Shown here: positions 17,930 through 27,590 of the stretch, one piece after another
Layout of the letters: each line of letters begins with the position of its first letter
Numbering within the stretch: position 1 is the first letter of the stretch
Source: JAJDZL01 sp965221175
GTDB lineage: Bacteria > Pseudomonadota > Gammaproteobacteria > Arenicellales > JAJDZL01
Assembly: GCA_965221175.1 (NCBI GenBank)
Contig: OZ244867.1
Coordinates: 1,922,001-1,986,000, forward strand
Length of the DNA stretch: 64,000 bases
Direction of reading: 5' to 3'
Translations under genes and position numbers: made by a program
The notes under the pieces: model-generated
Database searches by the model: none
Seen by the model: the letters and a program-made list of their open reading frames with translations, nothing else
What the model was told of the DNA's origin: nothing

Positions 17930-18499
17930 TTGGAGACTGACTCCAATCGGTGGGATAAAAAGTATCTAAATGGCGGGCATCACGTTGATTTGGAACCCGA
18001 CCCGCTTCTAGTCGAACATGCCAATCTGTTTAGAAAATTCGATGTTGTCGTAGATCTAGCTTGCGGGACCGGCCGCCACTCGATGTTCCTGGCAGGTCTC
18101 GGATGCTTTGTCATTGCACTCGACTACAGCCGCCAAGCACTTCGACGCTGTAACGAATTGGCAGTCGAGTCAGATTTGAACATCCATGCTGTCGCCGCAG
18201 ATTTAAGCGTTTTCCGTTTCGCACCACATTCACTTGATGCAATCGTGTGCTTCAATTATCTGAATCGCGAATTGACTGACAACCTACATGCCGCACTCAA
18301 ACCGGGAGGTGTCCTTATGATAAAAACGTTCAATCACAACTTTCGAGCGGTGAATCCCAAATTCAATCCCGCCTACATGCTTGCGCCAGGCGAATTGGCA
18401 AGAATGCACGGAAACTTGCAGATGATATTGCTGGATGATGAATGTCAACCGGCATCAAATACGAAAAGCGCGGTTATCGCACGCAAGCCATTACGATAA
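17930..18499 (+). CDS. Class I SAM-dependent methyltransferase
   Basis: 189 residues. The SAM-binding motif I reads VVDLACGTGRHSMFLAG near residue 40, followed by the acidic loop VIALDYSRQAL and the post-motif region LKPGGVLMIKTFN near 128, as in TehB/UbiE-like small-molecule methyltransferases. The start is TTG, 11 bases after moeA, in a stretch that begins LETDSNRWDKKYLNGG, which fits the WDxxY start of TehB-like proteins. Substrate unknown. Likely the third gene of moaC-moeA. Confidence 0.85.
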   Translation: METDSNRWDKKYLNGGHHVDLEPDPLLVEHANLFRKFDVVVDLACGTGRHSMFLAGLGCFVIALDYSRQALRRCNELAVESDLNIHAVAADLSVFRFAPHSLDAIVCFNYLNRELTDNLHAALKPGGVLMIKTFNHNFRAVNPKFNPAYMLAPGELARMHGNLQMILLDDECQPASNTKSAVIARKPLR

Positions 18500-18520
18500 C
18501 CGGTTTGATTTAATCAGCCC

Positions 18521-18829
18521 TTATTTGTGTTGTGCTTCGGCGTCCTGCCTCGCTTGATAGGCTGCCTGCTGTTCGGCACTCGCTTCTGATTGATATTGTT
18601 CCCTCCACTCGGAATAAGGAATCCCGTAAACGATTTCACGGGCATCTTCATAACTCAGCTCATGCCCCCGTTCGTCGGCGGCTGCGCGATACCACTTTGA
18701 CAGGCAGTTGCGGCAGAAATTCGCCAAATTCATCAGATCGATGTTCTGCACCTCTGTATGGGTGCGAAAATGTTCCACTAGCCGACGAAATGTCGCAGCT
18801 TCAATTTCAGTTCGTGTTTTATCGTCCAT
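18521..18829 (-). CDS. DUF1244 domain protein
   Basis: 102 residues, small and acidic. The core MNLANFCRNCLSKWYRAAADERG with its two cysteines and YGIPYSEWREQYQ are the DUF1244 hallmarks. The C-terminal ~20 residues are rich in alanine and glutamine. The function of the family is not known to me. Last gene of the leftward fba-moaD-moaE run, 15 bases after moaE, converging on the methyltransferase gene. Confidence 0.88.
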   Translation of the reverse strand: MDDKTRTEIEAATFRRLVEHFRTHTEVQNIDLMNLANFCRNCLSKWYRAAADERGHELSYEDAREIVYGIPYSEWREQYQSEASAEQQAAYQARQDAEAQHK

Positions 18830-18844
18830 AACAAGTTTTCTAAT

Positions 18845-19297
18845 TCAATTTATGGCCCGTTTGGGACCGACAGTATTGTGTTCCACCCATCGAATCTCGC
18901 CATCGGACAGGTGCTCCTTTTTCCAGAATGGAGCCCTAGACTTGAGATCTTCGACAATCTTTTCACATGCCTCAAAGGCTTGCGCGCGATGTGTCGACCA
19001 GACTGCCGCCAGCACAATCGGATCACCGGGCTGAATGTCTCCGACTCGATGCAGAATCAAAACATCCAAAAGCTCATGTTCGCTCGACACGGATTCGGCC
19101 AACTTTATGAGATGCTGCTCCGTCATTCCAGCATAGTGCTCAAGCGTCATCGTCGTTATTGAATCGCCTTCATTGAAATCGCGCATGGTTCCGACGAACA
19201 CCGCGGTTGCACCAAAGGTTCCGCCAGTTATCGAAGCCTCGTATTGGACAACTTCCTGCCATGGATCAAATGCTGTTTCGAGTACCTCGATTCGCAT
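18845..19297 (-). CDS. moaE: Molybdopterin synthase catalytic subunit
   Basis: 150 residues of MoaE, which transfers sulfur from MoaD thiocarboxylate onto cyclic pyranopterin. Motifs: GATAVFVGTMRDFNEGD near residue 31, LEHYAGMTEQ near 52, HRVGDIQPGDPIVLAAVWSTHRAQAFEAC near 83 and the catalytic lysines in PFWKKEH near 122. It starts 2 bases after the moaD stop codon. Confidence 0.96.
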   Translation of the reverse strand: MRIEVLETAFDPWQEVVQYEASITGGTFGATAVFVGTMRDFNEGDSITTMTLEHYAGMTEQHLIKLAESVSSEHELLDVLILHRVGDIQPGDPIVLAAVWSTHRAQAFEACEKIVEDLKSRAPFWKKEHLSDGEIRWVEHNTVGPKRAIN

Positions 19298-19299
19298 CG

Positions 19300-19533
19300 C
19301 TAACCTCCTGTAACCGGCGGGAAAAAAGCAATTTCATCTCCCTCTTCAACACTGGCATCGAAATCGGCATACTGTTGATTGATCGCAACCAGTGCATTTC
19401 CCGGAATCGGCAGGTCTGCCACACACACACTCCAGGCGTCTGCGGCAGTATGGATTCCGTCGCTGGATATCGATGTTTCCCGTCTGCCGACCCGATCGGC
19501 CAAGCTCGCGAAAAATCTAACCTTAATCGTCAT
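19300..19533 (-). CDS. moaD: Molybdopterin synthase sulfur carrier subunit
   Basis: 77 residues with a ubiquitin-like fold, ending in PPVTGG. The terminal GG is the site adenylated by MoeB and converted to a thiocarboxylate. It begins IKVRFFASLADRVGR, typical of MoaD. It sits between fba (3 bases) and moaE (2 bases) on the same strand. Confidence 0.95.
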   Translation of the reverse strand: MTIKVRFFASLADRVGRRETSISSDGIHTAADAWSVCVADLPIPGNALVAINQQYADFDASVEEGDEIAFFPPVTGG

Positions 19534-19536
19534 GTA

Positions 19537-20571
19537 TCACCCAGCGTCTGCCGATGCGGTCTCCAAATCCGCCGTATATTCACCTTTTGAGGCATAGGCA
19601 TTGACCAGCGCCCGCTGCAATGTCTTGCCATGTACTTCGTCCCGCTTGCTGTCGTCTCCGCTCCAGGCTTTCATGGGAGCCTGTTGCAAAGCTCGGCCAT
19701 ACGAGAATGTGAGTCGCCATGGTACTTCGATATCAAGTTGATTCATTCTGTTTAAATGTTGCGTCGCCTGTTCATCAGTTTGCCCGCCCGACAGAAATGC
19801 AATGCCCGGAACTTCACTCGGTACTGTTGTCATCAGACAACGAACGGTCTGCCCGGCAACTTCGTTGACGTCCGCCTGATCTGTAGAGTCCTTTCCTGAA
19901 ATTACCATGTTCGGTTTCAGTACGATTCCGCTCAGTGCGACTCCCTGCTCATGCAGTTCATCAAATACGATCGATAAAGTTTTCTCGGTTTCAGTTCGAC
20001 ATGTATCGATGGTGTGAGCGCCATCCATCAAAACCTCCGGTTCCACAATTGGCACTACTCCGGCTTCCTGGCACAACGCCGCATATCGTGCCAGTGCATG
20101 CGCATTGGCCATAATGCATGCGTCACTCGGGATTCCTTCTCCGATTGTGATTACCGCGCGCCATTTGGCGAATCTTGCGCCAAGCGAAACGTACTCCTGC
20201 AACCTTTCGCGCAAACCATCCAATCCTTCGGTAACCTTCTCTCCCGGATGCCCTGCAAGCGCCTTTGCACCCATGTCCACCTTGATTCCCGGTACGATGC
20301 CCACGCGGTCCAGATATTCCGCAAAGGGAACTTCTCCTGACACTTTCTGACGAAGAGTCTCGTCGAACAGAATAGCGCCGCTGATATATCTGGATAGGTC
20401 TGGTGTCGTCACCAGCATCTCTCGATAACTGAGCCGTGTTGCCTCGGTCGATTCGACACCTAGTTTTTCAAATCGAGATGTACATGTTCCAGTACTTTCG
20501 TCCATAGCAAGTATGCCCCGTCCCAGGGCAACCATTTCCTGTGCTGTAGATTCAAGTGTGTCCAGCTGCAT
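19537..20571 (-). CDS. fba: Class I fructose-bisphosphate aldolase
   Basis: 344 residues of the Schiff-base (metal-independent) aldolase, glycolysis and gluconeogenesis. Motifs: GRGILAMDESTGTCTSRF near residue 17, AKWRAVITIGEG near 136, EPEVLMDGAHT near 178 and the Schiff-base lysine in GIVLKPNMV near 220. The family is more common in eukaryotes but occurs in many proteobacteria. The ATG at 20571 is preferred over the one at 20601 because a GGGAGA sequence lies about 7 bases upstream. It ends the tkt-gap-pgk-pyk-fba block; moaD follows after 3 bases. Confidence 0.95.
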   Translation of the reverse strand: MQLDTLESTAQEMVALGRGILAMDESTGTCTSRFEKLGVESTEATRLSYREMLVTTPDLSRYISGAILFDETLRQKVSGEVPFAEYLDRVGIVPGIKVDMGAKALAGHPGEKVTEGLDGLRERLQEYVSLGARFAKWRAVITIGEGIPSDACIMANAHALARYAALCQEAGVVPIVEPEVLMDGAHTIDTCRTETEKTLSIVFDELHEQGVALSGIVLKPNMVISGKDSTDQADVNEVAGQTVRCLMTTVPSEVPGIAFLSGGQTDEQATQHLNRMNQLDIEVPWRLTFSYGRALQQAPMKAWSGDDSKRDEVHGKTLQRALVNAYASKGEYTADLETASADAG

Positions 20572-20685
20572 CGTTGTTCTCTCCCTCGTCTGACTGTTCA
20601 ACGATTATTTCGTGATGTTTTGAGTCTTATGCTGACAATTCTATGCGGAAATGCATTTATCCAGCAAATTCTTGGTTTCTGTGAA

Positions 20686-22110
20686 TTACACCATAATGAT
20701 TTTCATCGTGTTCGTGCCGCCCTGGACTCCGGCCCGTTCTCCACGAGTCACCAACAGCAAGTCTCCCTTCTTGATGATTTTTTCTTCAAGAATTTTCTTC
20801 ACTGCCTGCACTTCAATCGGCTTGTCTGATTTCATGTTCATGTTGAAACTGATTGGATGTACGCCTCTGAACGTCGTAACTCGCCGTTGCGTCCATGCAT
20901 GCGGGGTTACTGCATAAATCGGAATCCCCGACAGCGACTGTGAAAGCCATTTGGCAGTCGAGCCCGATTCGGTGAGGGCAAGTATCGCAACCACTTCGTA
21001 GTGACGCGCGGTATACATTGTAGCCATTGCGACGGCTTCCTCAGTGCTCGAAAACTGATCATCCCCCCGCTCAATACGATCAATCGATCGGTCTGTTGAT
21101 TCCGAGCCACGACAAATCCTGTCTACAGCAGCAACGACTTTGGCCGGATGCTTTCCGATAGCGGATTCCTGAGACAGCATGATCGCGTCAGTACCGTCCA
21201 GTACTGCATTGGCGACATCCAGAACTTCAGCACGGGTCGGTGTCGTTTGGGTGACCATTGATGTCATCATTTGCGTTGCTGTAATAACAAAGCGATTGCA
21301 CCTGCGTGCGACCTTGACGAGCATTTTCTGAACTCCGGGCAGTTGCGCATCACCGATTTCTACTGCGAGGTCACCGCGAGCGATCATGATTCCATCGGAT
21401 GCATCTACAATTTCTTCAATCTTTTCCACTGCTTCCGCACGCTCAATTTTCGAGACGATTCCACCTTGGCAACCGGTAACGCGAAGCAATTCTCGAGCGA
21501 AACTTACATCAACTGCATTGCGCACAAAAGACACGGCAAGATAATCTACATCCAACTCTCCCGCTACGCGAATATCCTGATGATCCTTCGGTGTGAGTGA
21601 GGACGCCGTCAATCCGCCGCCCTGTCGATTAATGCCTTTCGAGTTGGAAAGTTCGCCTCCGACCAGTACCACGGTCTTGATCACCGGGTCCAGAACTTCG
21701 GTGACTTCCAGTACGATGTTGCCATCGTCAACAATGAGGACATCTCCCAGCTTGACATCTTGCGGGAGACTCTTGTAGGTCACGCCAACTCGATCTTGCA
21801 CGCCTGCATCGTCATCCATCTCGACATCGAGATCAAACGAATCTCCTTCCTTGATGAATATTTTGCCGTCCTTAAATTTGGTAATTCGAATCTTGGGGCC
21901 CTGCAAATCTGCAAGAACTGCTACAGCTCTTTGCTGTTCTTCCGCATGTTTGCGTACCAGTTCGATACGCCGCCGATGCTCGTCCGCCGAACCATGGGAG
22001 AAATTCACTCGTGCTACATCGAGACCTTTCTTGATCAAGCGGCTCATTTCCTCGTCCGAATCCGTAGCCGGACCGAGAGTTGCCACTATTTTTGTCTGTC
22101 TTAAAATCAT
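20686..22110 (-). CDS. pyk: Pyruvate kinase
   Basis: 474 residues. The N-terminal KIVATLGPATDSDEEM and ARVNFSHGSADEH, the active site SKIERAEAVEKIEEIVDASDG followed by MIARGDLAVEIG, and ITATQMMTSMV all match pyruvate kinase, which makes pyruvate and ATP from phosphoenolpyruvate. The C-terminal regulatory domain is present (LALTESGSTAKWLS). It begins 3 bases after the end of pgk on the same strand, with an 84+ base gap to fba. Confidence 0.97.
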   Translation of the reverse strand: MILRQTKIVATLGPATDSDEEMSRLIKKGLDVARVNFSHGSADEHRRRIELVRKHAEEQQRAVAVLADLQGPKIRITKFKDGKIFIKEGDSFDLDVEMDDDAGVQDRVGVTYKSLPQDVKLGDVLIVDDGNIVLEVTEVLDPVIKTVVLVGGELSNSKGINRQGGGLTASSLTPKDHQDIRVAGELDVDYLAVSFVRNAVDVSFARELLRVTGCQGGIVSKIERAEAVEKIEEIVDASDGIMIARGDLAVEIGDAQLPGVQKMLVKVARRCNRFVITATQMMTSMVTQTTPTRAEVLDVANAVLDGTDAIMLSQESAIGKHPAKVVAAVDRICRGSESTDRSIDRIERGDDQFSSTEEAVAMATMYTARHYEVVAILALTESGSTAKWLSQSLSGIPIYAVTPHAWTQRRVTTFRGVHPISFNMNMKSDKPIEVQAVKKILEEKIIKKGDLLLVTRGERAGVQGGTNTMKIIMV

Positions 22111-22113
22111 TCT

Positions 22114-23313
22114 TTAATAAGCTATTGCCTGTGCATTTGTATGCCGTTCAGCATGGCGCTCCAGCGCAGCTATCGCGCACAACGCGTTACCTTGCACATA
22201 CTCCAAAAAAGCACCACCACCCGTCGATACATAAGATATTTGTTCCAAAATTCCAAACTGTTCCAAAGCAGCTAGAGTGTCACCTCCGCCAGCAACAGAA
22301 AACGCAGTACTCGAAGCAACCGCTTGGCCGACAACTCGAGTTCCAGCATCAAATGGAATGGTTTCATACACCCCGACCGGGCCATTCCAGATAATCGTTC
22401 CGGAATGCTCGATAATTGAGCGATAACGTTCTCTTGTCGTACAGCCGATATCTAAAATCATATCGAGTTCCCCGACTTGTTGCATGTCCTTTTCGGAAAC
22501 TTGCTGAGTGCCATCCAGTGAAGGAGCAACGATTACGTCCTGCGGCAACGGAATATCACAATCGTTGCAGCTAGCTTCATTCAGTATTTCAATCGCCTCC
22601 GGTACCAGAGCGGGCTCGTATAACGAACGTCCGACACTGTGGCCGGCTGCTGCGAGAAAAGTATTCGCAATGCCTCCACCGACAATCAGCGTCTGCGATG
22701 TTCGGCAAAGCCGTCGCAGTGCCTGTAGTTTGCCGTCAATCTTGGCACCGCCCACAATGGAGACGACTGGAGTGTCAGGGCTTTCCAATGCTTTATCAAG
22801 CGAATTGATTTCATGCTGACTCAGTAAGCCCGCACAGGCAACCGGGACAAATTCGACAATGCCGGTGAGCGAAGCATGGTTGCGATGAGCAGTACCGAAT
22901 GCATCCATGACATACACATCACACAACTTCGCCATACGTCGACTTAGTGACCTGCTGCAACCAGTCTCACCTTCCAGAAATCGCACGTTCTCACATAGTG
23001 CTACCTGTCCAGGTTCAATCGCAACACCATCGATCCAGTCTCGAACAAACAGCACTTTCCGGTTCAGCATTTCCTCAAGTATTTGAGTGACTGGAGCCAG
23101 CGAATACTGCTGTTCCCAACGACCTTCCTGTGGCCGACCGAAATGCGACACGATCAGTACAGACGCGTTGGCGTCCAATACATACTTTACAGTGTCCAGA
23201 GAGGCGCGTATTCTTGCTTCAGATGTGATGTCTCCGTCTTGTACGGCAACATTCAGGTCAGCCCTCACCAGTACGCGCTTTCCTCGGAGTTCAACCTGCT
23301 GAAGCTTGATCAT
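22114..23313 (-). CDS. pgk: Phosphoglycerate kinase
   Basis: 399 residues, full length. Motifs: KRVLVRADLNVAVQDG near residue 13, SHFGRPQEG near 57, ENVRFLEGE near 109, GGAKIDGKL near 188 (with the catalytic lysine) and the nucleotide site GGGDTLAALEQFG near 350. It interconverts 1,3-bisphosphoglycerate and 3-phosphoglycerate. 18 bases separate it from gap and 3 from pyk, so the block is likely one transcript. Confidence 0.97.
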   Translation of the reverse strand: MIKLQQVELRGKRVLVRADLNVAVQDGDITSEARIRASLDTVKYVLDANASVLIVSHFGRPQEGRWEQQYSLAPVTQILEEMLNRKVLFVRDWIDGVAIEPGQVALCENVRFLEGETGCSRSLSRRMAKLCDVYVMDAFGTAHRNHASLTGIVEFVPVACAGLLSQHEINSLDKALESPDTPVVSIVGGAKIDGKLQALRRLCRTSQTLIVGGGIANTFLAAAGHSVGRSLYEPALVPEAIEILNEASCNDCDIPLPQDVIVAPSLDGTQQVSEKDMQQVGELDMILDIGCTTRERYRSIIEHSGTIIWNGPVGVYETIPFDAGTRVVGQAVASSTAFSVAGGGDTLAALEQFGILEQISYVSTGGGAFLEYVQGNALCAIAALERHAERHTNAQAIAY

Positions 23314-23331
23314 GTCAGATTTGATGCAGGG

Positions 23332-24342
23332 CTACGCTGCCTTCATGAATGCAAGCGTCGTATCCAGCATGCGATTCGAAAATGCCCATTCGTTGTCATA
23401 CCAGCAACAAACTTTGGCTGCTCTATCTCCAACCACTCGCGTGGTAGAAGCCTCGAAAACGGACGATACCGAGGAATGATTGAAATCGATTGAAACAAGC
23501 GGCTTGTCGTTAAAGGTAAGAATTCCGGCAAGTGCGCCATCCGCGGCAGCCTGGACTACCTCATGAATTGCGTCTACGGTCACTTCCAGTTCGGTTTGAA
23601 CAGTCAAGTCGACCAGGGAAACATTGACAGTCGGCACCCTGACGGCAAACCCGTCCAGTTTGCCATCGAGTTCCGGCAGTACCAGTCCGATGGCTGCGGC
23701 GGCACCAGTGCTGGTCGGTATCATTGACTGTGTAGCAGAGCGAGCTCTTCGCAGGTCGGGGTGATATACATCCGTCAATACTTGATCATTGGTATACGCG
23801 TGCACAGTCGTCATCAATCCGGAACGTATACCGAAAGCATCGTTCAGCACTTTTGCAATCGGCGCAAGGCAGTTGGTTGTACACGATGCATTGGAAATCA
23901 CTGTGTCAGAAGATTTCAGAATATTGTGATTGACGCCATATACGATCGTGGCATCCACACCACCGCCCGGCGCGGATAGAACGACCTTGGAGGCGCCCGC
24001 TTGTAAGTGACCGGAGGCTTTTTCCTTGCTGGCAAAAAATCCGGTGCATTCCAGCACCACATCCACACTCAGTTCACCCCAGGGCAAATCTGCCGGATTT
24101 CGCTCGGAAAGAGTGCGCACCAAATTTCCATTGACAGTAAAACCGTTGTCTGCAATTGCCACCTCGGCTGCCAATTTGCCATGTACGGAATCGTATTGAA
24201 GCAGATGGGCGTTGGTTTTCCGGTCTGCCAGATCATTGATCGCGACTACCGTTAATTCTTGATGTTTTGGAGATTCATGGAGCGCTCGCATAATATTGCG
24301 GCCGATGCGGCCAAATCCGTTGATAGCTACCCTGATCGACAT
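23332..24342 (-). CDS. gap: Glyceraldehyde-3-phosphate dehydrogenase
   Basis: 336 residues. It has the NAD-binding INGFGRIGRNIMRAL start, the catalytic cysteine in NASCTTNCLAP near residue 154, TVHAYTNDQ and RRARSATQSMIPTSTGAA for phosphate binding, and WYDNEWAFSNRM near the C-terminus. The asparagine-rich NAD site suggests glycolytic use, but GapA/GapB specificity was not tested. 53 bases downstream of tkt on the same strand. Confidence 0.97.
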   Translation of the reverse strand: MSIRVAINGFGRIGRNIMRALHESPKHQELTVVAINDLADRKTNAHLLQYDSVHGKLAAEVAIADNGFTVNGNLVRTLSERNPADLPWGELSVDVVLECTGFFASKEKASGHLQAGASKVVLSAPGGGVDATIVYGVNHNILKSSDTVISNASCTTNCLAPIAKVLNDAFGIRSGLMTTVHAYTNDQVLTDVYHPDLRRARSATQSMIPTSTGAAAAIGLVLPELDGKLDGFAVRVPTVNVSLVDLTVQTELEVTVDAIHEVVQAAADGALAGILTFNDKPLVSIDFNHSSVSSVFEASTTRVVGDRAAKVCCWYDNEWAFSNRMLDTTLAFMKAA

Positions 24343-24395
24343 TACTTAAATCACCTGCATGTTTGTGTGAATGAGAACTTGCGGAATTCTGAAAT

Positions 24396-26432
24396 TCAAT
24401 TCAGCAGTTTCAGCACTGCCTGCTCCACAGCACTATCCGTCAAGTTGAACAATTGATAAATTTCTTTTGCGGGAGCCGACTCACCAAAAGAGTCAACACC
24501 AAGTACGATACCCTTTGCGCCAGCATATTTTGCCCAAAGAGCGGTAACCCCGGCTTCGACAATAACACGATTCACTATATTCGGTGGGATCACGGAATTC
24601 CTATAATCCTCGCCCTGTGCTTCAAATATATCGATCGACGGCATGGAAACTACGCGAATCCGAATCCCTTTTGTCGTGAGTTTTTCTGCCGCGCTGACGG
24701 CCAAACCGACTTCGGAACCGGTGGCGATAACCACTGCTTCGGGCTCGCCTTCGCAGTCAATCAGTACATAACCGCCCTGATTGATTTGTCTGATCTGATC
24801 GGAGCTTCGTGTGTGCTGCGGCACGCCCTGACGCGACAACAGCAGACTGGTGGGGCCGCTCTTTCGTTCAATCGCCACTTTCCAGGCTACCAGAGTTTCC
24901 TGGGTATCACAGGGACGCCAAACCGACATGTTCGGAATCAGTCGCAATGTTGCAGCCTGTTCTACGGCCTGATGCGTAGGGCCATCTTCACCCAGTCCGA
25001 TGGAATCGTGTGTATAGACGAGAATGGACTGAATGCCCATGAGCGCAGCCATTCGGACCGCATTTCTGGCATATTCCGAAAACATCAGGAAAGTGGCACC
25101 ATAAGGAATGAAACCTCCATGCAAAGCCAACCCATTGACGATCGCAGTCATGCCGAATTCTCGCACACCGAAAAATATATAGTTGCCTTCGGCATCTTCT
25201 CCCGTTATCGCTTTTGATTGCTTCCAGAAGGTAAGGTTCGAGCCTGTCAAATCGGCAGAACCACCGATGATTTCGGGAAGCAATGGCCCGAACGCGTTCA
25301 GCGCGATTCTTGAAGATTGGCGAGTGGCGACTGTCGAGCTATCCGCGGAACCAATCGCTTGCGCGCTTGCGTTCTCCCAATCAGCAGGCATTTCTCCTTT
25401 GATTCGGCGTTGAAATTCTTCTGCCAACTGCGGATATTCCGACTGATAATCCTTGAATCTATCATTCCAGCTGGTTTCCAATTCGATGCCGCGAGATGTA
25501 CCGTCGAATGCTGCGTAAATCGAATCCGGCACTTCAAATGCTGGATAGTGCCAACCCAATTCCTCACGCGCCAAAGCCACTTCCTGCTCCCCCAAGGGTG
25601 CACCGTGTGCACTGGCAGTGGCCCGTTTGTTCGGAGCCCCCCAACCGATGACGGTCTTGCAGCAGATAATGCTTGGCCTTTCAGATTCCTGCCTGCAAGT
25701 ATCAATGGCATCTCGAATCTGGCTTGGGTCGTGTCCGTCTACATCGGCTACAACATGCCAGCCGTAGGCAGCAAATCGTTGCGGAGTGTCGTCGGTAAAC
25801 CAGCCGGCAACTTCACCATCTATGGATATATTGTTGTCGTCGTAAAACACGATTAATTTATTAAGCTGATGTGTTCCGGCAAACGACGCCACTTCGTGAG
25901 ACACGCCCTCCATCAGACAGCCGTCACCTACGAAAACATAAGTATGATGATCCACGATATTGTGGCCCGATCGATTGAAGCGGGCTGCCAGAACTTTCTC
26001 AGCCAGTGCGAATCCAACCGCATTGGCCAGACCTTGTGCCAATGGGCCGGTGGTCGTCTCCACTCCCGGCGTGAGACCGTATTCCGGGTGACCTGGAGTC
26101 TTCGAGTGCAGTTGTCGAAAGCGCCTGATTTCATCTATCGGCAAGTCGTATCCAGTCAGATGCAGCAACGCATAAATCAGCATTGAGCCGTGACCGTTCG
26201 ACAGTACGAATCGATCCCTGTCACACCACTGAGGATTGGCTGGATTGTGTTTGAGAAAATCGCACCACAGCACTTCTGCAATGTCAGCCATTCCCATAGG
26301 CATTCCCGGATGACCGGAATTGGCTGCCTGGACTGCATCCATTGCGAGCGCGCGAATGGCATTGGCCTTGTCGAGGCGCTTCGGGCTCACGACGCTTTCC
26401 TCAATCTTGAGGTTTACTTCCGTATCGTTCAA
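24396..26432 (-). CDS. tkt: Transketolase
   Basis: 678 residues, full length. Thiamine diphosphate features: NSGHPGMPMGMADIAEVL near residue 37, the GDGCLMEGVSHEVASFAG motif near 168 and YDDNNISIDGEV near 197 (metal and cofactor binding). The pyrimidine domain has FGVREFGMTAIVNGLALHGG near 420 and THDSIGLGEDGPTHQ near 485. It works in the pentose phosphate pathway. It heads the tkt-gap-pgk-pyk-fba block; the metallophosphoesterase gene lies 74 bases upstream on the same strand. Confidence 0.97.
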   Translation of the reverse strand: MNDTEVNLKIEESVVSPKRLDKANAIRALAMDAVQAANSGHPGMPMGMADIAEVLWCDFLKHNPANPQWCDRDRFVLSNGHGSMLIYALLHLTGYDLPIDEIRRFRQLHSKTPGHPEYGLTPGVETTTGPLAQGLANAVGFALAEKVLAARFNRSGHNIVDHHTYVFVGDGCLMEGVSHEVASFAGTHQLNKLIVFYDDNNISIDGEVAGWFTDDTPQRFAAYGWHVVADVDGHDPSQIRDAIDTCRQESERPSIICCKTVIGWGAPNKRATASAHGAPLGEQEVALAREELGWHYPAFEVPDSIYAAFDGTSRGIELETSWNDRFKDYQSEYPQLAEEFQRRIKGEMPADWENASAQAIGSADSSTVATRQSSRIALNAFGPLLPEIIGGSADLTGSNLTFWKQSKAITGEDAEGNYIFFGVREFGMTAIVNGLALHGGFIPYGATFLMFSEYARNAVRMAALMGIQSILVYTHDSIGLGEDGPTHQAVEQAATLRLIPNMSVWRPCDTQETLVAWKVAIERKSGPTSLLLSRQGVPQHTRSSDQIRQINQGGYVLIDCEGEPEAVVIATGSEVGLAVSAAEKLTTKGIRIRVVSMPSIDIFEAQGEDYRNSVIPPNIVNRVIVEAGVTALWAKYAGAKGIVLGVDSFGESAPAKEIYQLFNLTDSAVEQAVLKLLN

Positions 26433-26506
26433 TTTTCCACAATTTCGGGATGGAGAAAAAATTTCCGCAGGATCAACTAAGCAGGCTTAAGAGACTTTCA
26501 GAAATA

Positions 26507-27265
26507 TCAAATTTCGATTATACAGTTTTGCTTGAAATTCTGATTTCCCCAACCATCTTTTACATACGAATATCCACGGGGATTCGACAGAACGCGAGTG
26601 TTCTCAATTCGATAGTCTGCGGACTCATGGGTGTGTCCATGAATCCATAAATCGGCTCCGCTGCGTTGAATCAGATCATCCATCCGCGAAACATAGGCAG
26701 GAGAATGTTCATCGTCAATCCGTTCGTAACGAAGCGATTGCACCGATGGAGCATGATGTGTCACGACGACTGTTCGTGTATCAGGCGAAACAGAAGCAGA
26801 AAGTTCCGATTCAAGATAGCGGCGGGAACGCCAATGAAACCCCTCAGTATCATCCGGCAGCAGCGGTCTCGTCCCATAATCGATTATGTGATAGTCATTC
26901 ATAGAGAAGCCTGCGCTGATTTTGGCTCTGATGGGATCTCCCAGATTACAAAAATCAGTCCAAAGGGTTGCGCACAGAAACCTGGTCTCGGCAATCTGTA
27001 CAGTTTCATTCTCGCAAAAATTCACATTCGAACCTGCTGCTTGCGCACGAATTGCACGCTGCACTTCATTCAGCTCTCGATGGTAGTATTCGTGATTGCC
27101 GCAGATATAAATTACCGGAGTATCGGGAAACACCGTTTGCGCCCATTTGACTCCCTGGTCTCCCAAATGAATGTCTCCCGCCAGTACAACGACGTCATAA
27201 CCTGTGTAAGGCACAGTGAAATCTGAAAATTCCAGATGCAGGTCAGAATAAACTAGTATCTTCAT
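26507..27265 (-). CDS. Calcineurin-like metallophosphoesterase
   Basis: 252 residues. The five family motifs can be read: LVYSDLHLE (D-x-H) near residue 5, VVLAGDIHLG (GD) near 29, YICGNHEYYH (GNHE) near 53, VVVTHHAPS near 168 and WIHGHTHESADY near 208. These bind a two-metal centre. The substrate of this subgroup is not established. It lies upstream of tkt on the same strand. Confidence 0.88.
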   Translation of the reverse strand: MKILVYSDLHLEFSDFTVPYTGYDVVVLAGDIHLGDQGVKWAQTVFPDTPVIYICGNHEYYHRELNEVQRAIRAQAAGSNVNFCENETVQIAETRFLCATLWTDFCNLGDPIRAKISAGFSMNDYHIIDYGTRPLLPDDTEGFHWRSRRYLESELSASVSPDTRTVVVTHHAPSVQSLRYERIDDEHSPAYVSRMDDLIQRSGADLWIHGHTHESADYRIENTRVLSNPRGYSYVKDGWGNQNFKQNCIIEI

Positions 27266-27590
27266 TGCTACGAATTGGACATGAACGTAAGCCGAATCAG
27301 TCAGATTTGGATGGCTGACGCGTTAAAATTAGGGGAAAAGAGCCACTACAACTTGAGTGAATTTCAAACTCAATCGGTGCAGTCAAATTTGCTGAGTAAT
27401 AGTATAACAATTGACGGGCGGCAAGGTACTATCATCGGTAGATCTGGAAGGTTAGTACTCTCATCTATTCCGTGAATTCAGCGATTCAAAGGGAACATAT
27501 ACAAGAGTAATGCAGTCTCTACTGTAAACGGACTGTAGGGAGCATTGAGTATAATACGCAAATAGGTTTTTACCATACCTAACGATATAC
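27266..27590. other. Intergenic region between divergent genes, with a likely yqgE promoter
   Basis: 325 bases between the metallophosphoesterase gene and yqgE. A TATAAT at 27550-27555 lies about 35 bases before the yqgE ATG and is a good -10 candidate; no strong -35 element precedes it. A 66-codon open frame inside (27275-27475) has no family features and is probably chance. I see nothing else. Confidence 0.5.

Noticed and set aside
24453..25217. Rightward 254-codon frame within tkt
   Set aside because: Antisense to the conserved transketolase sequence.
27275..27475. 66-codon frame between the metallophosphoesterase and yqgE genes
   Set aside because: No ribosome binding site, no family features, and it covers the likely promoter region.
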